NCBI GenBank assembly: GCA_043228905.1
Contig: JBHGNT010000015.1
Location: 13,950,001 to 14,014,000, forward strand
From: Azolla caroliniana
Taxonomy: Eukaryota > Polypodiophyta
Reading direction: 5' to 3'
Length of the DNA: 64,000 bases
The notes under the pieces were generated by a model. It was not told the DNA's origin and did not search any database. It saw nothing but the letters and a program-made list of their open reading frames with translations. Position 1 is the first letter of the stretch; every line of letters starts with the position of its first letter. This document shows positions 57,205-64,000 of this stretch, piece after piece. The position numbers and the translations under genes are program-made.

Positions 57205-57970
57205 CCTCTTGCATATACTATTTGGGCTTTTTCATGGATTGTTCCTCTTCGACCGATTTCATTTTTTTCCTTGGACAATGCTTTGCGAGATGCACCATTT
57301 CTCTACAAACATAGCATTGACTGAACCTACCCACATAATCAACATCCACCTATACCCATCCATAATCCTCGTGAGAACATTAAGTTTTGGTGGGAGAGCA
57401 TCCAAGTTTTTCACTAGAAATTTTGCCCTAGGCATCTTTTAAAGCATCTTAGACATAGTCTTTTTATGAGGATAGAGATCTTCCAAGTTTGCACAAAGGG
57501 TTGGAATCAGTGAGTGTAGGTGTGGGAAAGGGTTTTCCAGCATCTCATTCTCTTCAATTGGGTTAAAGGAGACATACCTTTCCATTAGTAATTCCTTTTC
57601 ATATTTGACCTCTAGTGGGCTAGCAATCAAGATGACCTTGATGTCCTCTTCTTAGTCTAGCTCAATATGGTAAAAGCCTAGACTGTGTGCATTAACCTAT
57701 TTTATCTTGGCATATTTTCTTGACGCGCCATCTACAACATATTGCGTAGCATTCCCTTGCTTGGCCTCCCTCCTATTATTTTGGAGATAAGCAATCAATC
57801 TTAATTTTTCTACTTCTACATTAAACATGTCATTCTCTTGTGGGAAGCAAATGATTTCCAACATATTGTTATTTGCATCATCCCCACGATTCAAGTTTTT
57901 CATCATGGCATCATATTTGGCATCAACCATTGGGCTATATGACACATTTGTTCGACTGTTAAGCATATGT
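57205..57970 (-). pseudogene. LINE ORF1-like gag protein, copy 2
   Basis: Second copy of 16838-17610. The N-terminal ORF 57697-57966 is slightly longer here (to KQGNATQYVVDGASRKYAKI). The zinc knuckle again lacks its last cysteine. Confidence 0.6.
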
Positions 57971-57979
57971 TATTCATCC

Positions 57980-58340
57980 ATTCTGATTACAAAGTGCAAG
58001 GCTTCTCTTTGTGATCATATTTCTTGATGATATCTTAATCTCCTCCAAAACACATGGAGAGCATCATACTCATGTTTGCCAAGTCTTGGAGAGTAACACA
58101 TGCATGGTCTTTATGCTAAGCTAGAGAAGATTCTAGGATATGTTATCTCCCCATTGGGCATCTCAATGGATCTAGCAAAAGTTACAATAGTCATTGAATG
58201 GAAGCGACCTAAAACAATTAAGGATGTTCAAACATTCCTTTGCGTTGTCAACTTCTATCAACGTTTCATAAAAATTTACTCTGAGATCGCTCTTCCTCTA
58301 CCATAGCTCACATAAAAGGATTATGTATTCATATGGACTA
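57980..58340 (+). pseudogene. Gypsy-3 RT fragment, copy 2
   Basis: Plus-strand RT palm and connection: FLDD near 58023, then MHGLYAKLEKILGYVISPLG and WKRPKTIKDVQTFLCVVNFY (58100-58306). Better preserved here than in copy 1. Interrupted at 58340 by Copia-3. Confidence 0.85.
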
Positions 58341-58730
58341 TGTTGAGAATCAAGCTCAACTTGGTCTAGTGTGTGAACTCACCTTGAGAGTGAAGAGACA
58401 CTCCAACGGTCAAGATTCACCATTATGTCACCACTTTGTATTCTAGCATTTAGTATGAGTCATAGAATCATATTCTATGACACATAACTTATGAGCTTTT
58501 TCATTCCCCATGCTCCATGAGTCTTGTAGTTAATGAAGAGAGAGGGTGACTATATAAAGCACCCTCCTCTGACCTTGTATTAAGTTGAGTCTTTCTCCTT
58601 TGTTAATACAATCTACCTTGCGTATGCTCTGTGTCTTACTCCTTGTCTCTCTCACTCACACACACTCTCTCTCTCATACACACACACAATTCACACCTAT
58701 TCCGCTACACAAGAATCATACCCGATTCTT
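58341..58730 (+). repeat. Copia-3 5' LTR
   Basis: Starts TGTTGAGAATCAAGC directly after the gypsy sequence (which continues uninterrupted at 17975 in copy 1). Contains TATATAAAGCACC (58552) and CT/CA-rich stretches. Ends shortly before the primer site. Confidence 0.8.
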
Positions 58731-58734
58731 TACT

Positions 58735-58746
58735 TGGTATCAGAGC
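58735..58746 (+). other. Copia-3 primer binding site
   Basis: TGGTATCAGAGC, complementary to the 3' end of initiator methionine tRNA, the usual primer of plant copia elements. Confidence 0.9.
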
Positions 58747-58892
58747 GATTTGGTAGCTCGATCTAGCCCATTCGCCTCATCATGATCGTGTGTTGTGCTC
58801 TACGCCGACGACCAAGAACCAGCTCATCGCTATCGTAGTTTCGTGACATAGCATTTGAAGAGAGACGAAGAAGAAGAAGAAGAATCAACACA

Positions 58893-59127
58893 ATGAATAC
58901 TCAAATGGGGAGCGCTCTCCCTACCGAGAAGTTGGATCGAAACAACTTTGCATCTTGGGAGTACAAGATGCACCAATACCTTGTCGGACAAGGCTATTGG
59001 AGCTACATCAAAGGAGAGCATGTAGACCGACCCGCCGAAGCGGCTTCCGGATACGCGACATGGGAGCAAGCCGCAAGCCGCAAGCCGCGTGATGTATTGC
59101 TTGGCGACATGTGTTCACAATCACATG
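58893..59127 (+). pseudogene. Copia-3 gag, truncated
   Basis: Gag start from the ATG at 58893: LPTEKLDRNNFASWEYKMHQ, YLVGQGYWSYIKGEH and ATWEQAASR, typical of plant copia gag. A small frame change follows (MYCLATCVHNHM continues in another frame). Coding sequence ends at about 59127, exactly where half a palindrome unit of element C begins. Nothing of pol remains. Confidence 0.85.
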
Positions 59128-59486
59128 TGATGGATTCTCATTGAATGTGGTTAGTTTTCAACGGGAATCCAATGGTTGAAAGAATGGGAATCCAATGCAG
59201 TACATCAGATTTCCGTTTCCACCATAATCTGATGCAGTGCATTGGATTCTAGTTGAATAAATTTCTTTTCAACCAAAATCCTATGCAGTGCATCAGATTC
59301 CAGTTGAGAAGTTGAAAACTAATGTATTTCAACCAGAATACACTACATCGGATTTCGGTTGAAAATAAGCTTTATTCAATCAATCCAATGCACTACATTG
59401 CATTCTAATTGACACCACTATGAAATCCGATGCAGTGCATCAGATTTCTTTGTAATACATCTAAAATCCGATGCACTACATTAAAC
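59127..59486. repeat. Palindrome array of element copy C
   Basis: Units with half-site GAATC(C/T)GATGCA are centred near 59177, 59200, 59237, 59288, 59343, 59393, 59435 and 59476, plus a right half-unit at the left edge (TGATGGATTC, about 59128). Spacings are mostly 40-55 bp. Outer arms TTTCAACCA/TGGTTGAAA extend the best dyads to about 43 bp. The array lies directly downstream of the short exon at 59605-59580 on the minus strand, as in copy B. Confidence 0.9.
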
Positions 59487-59605
59487 TGACAACGTTAGAC
59501 ACCTAAAGGTAAGAGAAAATAGAAAGGCATCTTTATGGCATCTTTTAGATTCTAACAAATTTGAGGGAATATTCAGTACCTTGCGAGTTTCTTTCCACGA
59601 TTCAT
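59487..59605 (-). pseudogene. Exon 1 remnant of the methyltransferase-like gene, copy C
   Basis: On the minus strand the ATG at 59605 opens MNRGKKLA, followed by AG and a GTACTG donor at 59579. The exon is 26 bp, eight codons plus two bases, the same end phase as exon 1 of copy B (eleven codons plus AG). Both exons are lysine/arginine-rich. The following intron sequence holds the palindrome array. The rest of the gene is missing because copia sequence starts at 59127. Identification rests on position, phase, promoter and array, not on sequence length. Confidence 0.6.
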
Positions 59606-59720
59606 GTTGTTGTCGGAGAGGGTGGAGGCAAAAAAGTTGGTTTCTATGAAGGCTGGGAGGCTATGTGCTCTCCAGCTCGTGAACTCCGAAATTCGTAGGT
59701 GGACAATGAAGCGTGACCTC

Positions 59721-59730
59721 CCTATTTAAA
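59721..59730 (-). promoter_or_regulatory. TATA-like box of the copy C minus-strand gene
   Basis: TTTAAATAGG on the minus strand, about 116 bp before the ATG at 59605, followed by GAGGTCA. Copy B has ATAAATAGG followed by AAGACCTC at the equivalent place. Confidence 0.6.
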
Positions 59731-59905
59731 AAGAAGCCTTGTCACATTTAATGACTTAATTATATAATTAATTTTCTTTGAAAAAAACATAAACATAAAA
59801 GATAATTAAACTCATAAAGTAAAATTTAATCTTTCTTTATTTATTTATCGGATGTGTTAATTTTTTTAAACATAATCTTCTTAACATTTCGCGAAGAACA
59901 GGTGT

Positions 59906-62652
59906 ATGCATATTATTGATGACCAAACACGTCAGATCATGAAGGTCTTAGTGTTCGATTCAATGTCGTCCAATTCAAGCAGGAACTCTATACAATTTTC
60001 AGTGGAACCTTATCTCTTTTCGGACAATTCTTCTTTTTCAGTCGAAGAATACAAGTGGTCACATTCGACGAAGCGGTTAAATCAAGAGAAGCACTGTAAC
60101 AATTCTAGCTCTTTGTTCTCAACTAATCCTTTCAGTTGGCCGAGACTAAGTGAGATCGTAAGAAGTGGCCCATTGGTAGGCGATGACAACCATGATACCT
60201 CAAATGATGATGTTGTTGTAAATCAACCTCTTACATTTAGAAGAATTCCTCGACAAGTGAGTTCAAAGTGATTTAACTTCTTATGTTCCGATCTTCAAGT
60301 TATTTGTGATTCCAGCAAGTCTTGTTGTGGGAATGACTCTTTAGCTAAAGTTGGAAAGGCAAATTTACATGTGCTAAGGCAAAAGTATCTTTCACTCAAT
60401 GGGGTGGAGCAAGATACATTTCTTATTTCACATATGCAGCTTTTGAAGGAAGAGTTACAACATATAGGGATTGGTTCAATACATGTTGAATATTTCCTTG
60501 GAATGAATAATAAGTGTTGCCGAGTTGCTTTTATGATTGCTCATAGCATTGCTAATATGAGGCTCCAGAGAATACGACAATGTCTAGTGAAAGGAGAATG
60601 GATACCTTTTAATAAGATTCAAGTAGAGGTCTTATAGGACGCCATGCACTAAATTGGATGGAGATTTATTTCTCAAAGCAATGTGAGGTTATGCCTATTA
60701 CTAGAAGAGTACATTTGTCTGATAACTTTGCACATCATGAGGTTTATCTAGCATATAAGGATGCAATGGTTTCAGAAAGGCTACACTACATACAGTATCG
60801 ACATTTCATACGATTATGGAGGCTACAGTTCAACAATGTGGTTATACCACGCAAGGTCCAGATGGGTGTATGCTCGATTTGTGCAAGCTTAAAAAGTATG
60901 GCAATGGGTGGGAGATCAGATGAAGAAATAAGGAATTACAAGATTTTGCTAAAAGAACATCATGAAAGTCAATCCTTGGAACAATCTAAAGCCATGCACC
61001 ATCGACAAAAAGCTCTTCAATCACTTGAAAGGTATATGTGTATGATTATTGATGGAATGGATCAAAAGAAGACTTGTAGATGAATGTCTTTTACAAATGC
61101 ATTTAGTAGGTTGTTTGTTGTACTCTCAATGAATAAGGCCACAAGTATTCTTGACTTATCCTAATATTCACAATGATCCTAAAGTTACAGTCACAATCAT
61201 GCAAAGAGTCTTACAATCTTGGCTAGGTATACAACTGCCCGTGCTATATTTGCAATTGGACAATACAACTAGAGAAAACAAGAACTCCACTGTCTTTGGT
61301 TATTTAAGTATGTTAGTGGAGAAGGGCATATTTCAAATTGTAAAGGGAAACTTCTTACTAGTTGGTCATACACATAATCATATAGATCAAATGTTCGGTA
61401 GATTTTCAAAGAAATTAGCACACTTTGATGCTTTCACACTTCCCCTATTGTCAAGGTTGATTTCTGAGGTGTACACCAAAGTCAGAAGTATACCATTTGA
61501 AAGAAGTGTATGATTTTAAACGCTTGTGTATGGATGGTGGTGGGGGTCAATGTAAGGTTCTTGCACATCTTCATAATATAAGTTTCAACCATATCTTCTT
61601 AATAAAAAGAAATGGTGTGCATGATAATGCAACATTATTGTATGCAAAGCAATACTCATCTAGTACAAAGTGGGAACCACAAGAGGGATGCAGGTTCTTG
61701 CTACATGTCCCAAACGATACAATCCAAGGTACTGAACAAATACCATATGATGATCATAAAAAAGGGCTCCTAGAAGCTCAATTGATGAGCAAAGGATATA
61801 TTGGATCAAATGCATTGAAGAGAAAACGAAAAATATTGAGCGCACAAAGAAGTATGCAGGTAATCAAGACTTCGAATCGTGGGATATCTTTTTTCAAGAA
61901 TAACACATGATTCTAACTAATTACACTATTGGATATTGGCCACTCCAAAACCCGTTTATATGGAATCTAGGTGTTCCTTCAAGAGTGCTCACGAATCACA
62001 ATCAATCACTTGATAATATTGAACTTGGTAATCTAGTTCGTCCACCACAGAGAGATATTTACGTGGGGCCAAGAGTTTCATGTATTGCAGCGGCGAGATG
62101 GCAAGGAAATTTGCAAGAGTTACAAGTTGGGATGTTGATTGCAATGTTAGCTAGGGATAATGAGTTGGGTCATCCATTTTAGATAGTTAAGATTGTAGAA
62201 CTATTGAAGGATGAGCAAGGCAATCAACTAAAGTCCCTTGTGGTTCATTGGTATCATACCACATCCCATGATGCATTTATGGGAAAGTATTCTTTAGAGA
62301 TGATTAAAGATGTCGAAGGCATGTCAAGTAGAAAACGAAGAAGATTGTACCCAACACAAGCACTCTCACATTGGATAATGTAGATATTCTTGTGTATGAT
62401 TTCTCATTAACAAAAATAGGTCATTTCCGACAGATCACAATCAAGATCCTGAAAGAGAAGATCCCAAATATAGCTCTAGCCATACCACGAAGACGAACAA
62501 GAAGCATGATGCATAACCCTAATGACGTAGGTTTGCAACTTGATGAAGACAATTCATTAATTGCTAGAGATGATGAGGACGAGACCTCTCAGAGAACTTC
62601 TAGTTCATTTGATGGCTCTGAGGAAGATGGTATTGACTTGGCAAATAATTGA
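59906..62652 (+). pseudogene. Element C transposase
   Basis: Homologue of the copy B transposase, full span but with several breaks. The N-terminus has FSVEPYLFSDNSSFSVEEYK. A stop follows PRQVSSK near 60270. A 5 bp insertion (CTTAT, near 60631) shifts frame relative to copy A. A 35 bp deletion near 61077 removes the L-P-H-F segment after IIDGMDQKKTC. The catalytic motifs QLDNTTRENKNSTVFGYLSM and FLLVGHTHNHIDQMFGRF (61151-61440) survive. A frame break near 61490 and a TAG near 62181 follow. C-terminal domain at 61907-62652. About 95% identical by eye to copy A where both exist. Confidence 0.85.
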
Positions 62653-64000
62653 TCTGGTACATAAACTATGATTTTGTATTGTATGTCAATATGTAGATTC
62701 ACGAATTTGTAAAAATATTAGTACTACTCATTTCTTTACATTGATTTGTAATTTTGGCTACCCCATTATAAAGCCTTTTTTGGGATTGTTTATATTCTCA
62801 AAATGCTAGAAATCAATATATTTTTGGATCTATTGTACAAATACTTTACGCATGCGACACCCCTTTTGGTGAAATGAGATGTATTATGCCATTTTTTGAT
62901 AGACAATTCTCAAATTGCGACATATTACCTATTTGAAATGTCACTGCGTTAAAGAACATATAATTTAAAGTAAGAAGAGACGTATTCACATGTCGTGCTT
63001 TAAATATTTAATGAGTAAGTACTATTGTTTCATAAGCAAACAACATCTAATTTAAAGTAAGAAACTGGATTGTAGTCACATGACATGTTTTAAACATGAG
63101 TTCATGAGTAAGTGTTGTAGTGAACAATGCTTGTTGAGTAGTTTTGCGTCTTCAATGAAGAAAAATGCAAGGTAGCCAATAGATGCATAGGTAAGAAAAA
63201 AATGATACATTTTGAACCTTTTTTTAATTCGTTTAATTTCATTCAATTTCCTACATCGACCGATACAACAACTAATGTTGGCCTGCGTGAACGCATATCT
63301 TTAACAGTACCCCTGCCAATGAAGAGATGATGGCCCATCATTTAGTCAATCATCACAAGCAATCAATTAATGTGCCACCAAGAAACGATCAATCAAAAAC
63401 TAGTACGTACATCGAGATTAATTGGACGTCAAAATTCTGCAAATTCCACGTTCACAACCAAACATGAAAACATAAACATGTTAAGAATCCAAAACAAAGG
63501 ATCCATTTAATCTCTATTGTATCTATAGACAAGAAAGATACATAGTGAAATCCAAATATATAGAAAAACATCACAAACTAGCACGTACATCGAGACAATT
63601 GGACGTCTAAATTCTGCAAAGGCTACGTTCACAGCCAAACATGAAAATATAAACATATTAAGAAACCAAAACAAAGGAGCCATTTAACATGTGAACCATA
63701 AAAATAGAAAAAGGCCAGTGTACACATTGCATTATGACCATTCGTCAACATATCAATGCCATGAATTTCAAAACTTTGTAAGCAACACCCACCAAGAAAA
63801 CTAATAAAAGAGAAACTATCCCAACAGATGTCAATGACAATTGACCATCTTTAATATCAATATAGAGGGTCGGAGAGGGAAAAACGATCGTCCATAAGAA
63901 ACCGAAATAGGTAAGGGCAAGCTGCAACTCATTGATTTTGCCACCTTTCTCCTCCTGAAGGAAAGATCGGTATAATAAAAGGTCAACACATAATCCAAAA
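62653..64000. other. 3' flank of element C
   Basis: Matches 22512-23107 and then 25651-25720 and 26895-27420, with the intervening pieces absent. Local tandem duplications near 62955-63110 and 63400-63640 are not in copy A. Confidence 0.7.
63745..63970 (-). pseudogene. Last exon of the unrecognised gene, copy C
   Basis: Minus-strand counterpart of 27161-27370: INELQLALTYFGFLWTIVFP, then VGIVSLLLVFLVGVAYKVLK, same stop position. Differences from the first copy keep the hydrophobic character. The upstream exons would lie beyond the window. Confidence 0.5.

Larger units (their letters stand above)
48642..58340. repeat. Segmental duplication block, copy 2
   Basis: Collinear with 8787-17975; the first shared string is GAAACATCAAAGATATTGC at 48642. 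Ends at 58340 where a copia LTR interrupts the plus-strand gypsy. Similarity resumes with the A/C element and its flank (20504-27.4 kb versus 59127-64000), so the duplicated unit originally may have been 19 kb or more. Confidence 0.92.

Overview
This window is nuclear DNA of a land plant with a large, transposon-rich genome. The evidence is degraded Ty3/gypsy and Ty1/copia elements with plant-type primer sites, a LINE ORF1, tRNA-derived SINE-like repeats, a pentatricopeptide (PPR) gene fragment, three copies of an ENY2/SUS1 exon with plant-like sequence, and GT-AG introns. The PPR style and the transposase family lean me towards a seed-free lineage such as a fern or lycophyte, but that is inference. 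I found no intact, uninterrupted host gene.

Layout. 1-6177: minus-strand Ty3/gypsy element (Gypsy-1) whose gag-pol is almost wholly in one frame, broken mainly by nonsense codons. 6178-8775: plus-strand copia (Copia-1) with polypurine tract and LTR. 8787-17975: nested minus-strand gypsy (Gypsy-2a), a rearranged Copia-1 relative, a LINE ORF1 and a plus-strand gypsy piece. This block recurs almost collinearly at 48642-58340. 19109-20500: minus-strand copia. 20504-23107: deletion derivative A of a DNA-transposon-like element, followed by a 2.5 kb segment with a PPR relic. 27170-28153: an unrecognised spliced minus-strand gene fragment whose last exon recurs at 63745. 29064-29980: three ENY2 exon copies. 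30.7-40.6 kb: SINE-like units, a five-unit 165 bp tandem repeat, gypsy integrase/LTR debris and a GC-rich minisatellite. 41021-47075: the best-preserved copy (B) of the DNA-transposon-like element. 48.0-58.3 kb: second copy of the nested retroelement block. 58341-59127: truncated copia. 59127-64000: copy C of the element and its flank.

The most interesting object is the A/B/C element. In copy B a plus-strand gene (44304-47075) encodes a transposase-like protein with motifs I recognise from multi-copy DUF7869-type proteins: IDGMDQ, QLDDTARENKN and GHTHDHID, a plausible RNase-H-fold acidic triad. Divergently, on the minus strand, five phase-consistent exons (43466-41021) encode an N4/N6-type DNA methyltransferase-like protein. 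Intron 1 of that gene holds nine near-perfect 25 bp palindromes spaced about 51 bp apart. Copy C keeps the same divergent TATA box, a short exon 1 ending in the same phase, and a palindrome array at the same place, but with a different palindrome. The two palindromes have the same length and differ by four transitions in each arm, mirrored so that dyad symmetry is kept. The left ends of copies A and C both fall at or next to a palindrome centre. I propose a two-gene mobile element (transposase plus DNA methyltransferase) with coevolving palindromic arrays. All three copies here are broken.
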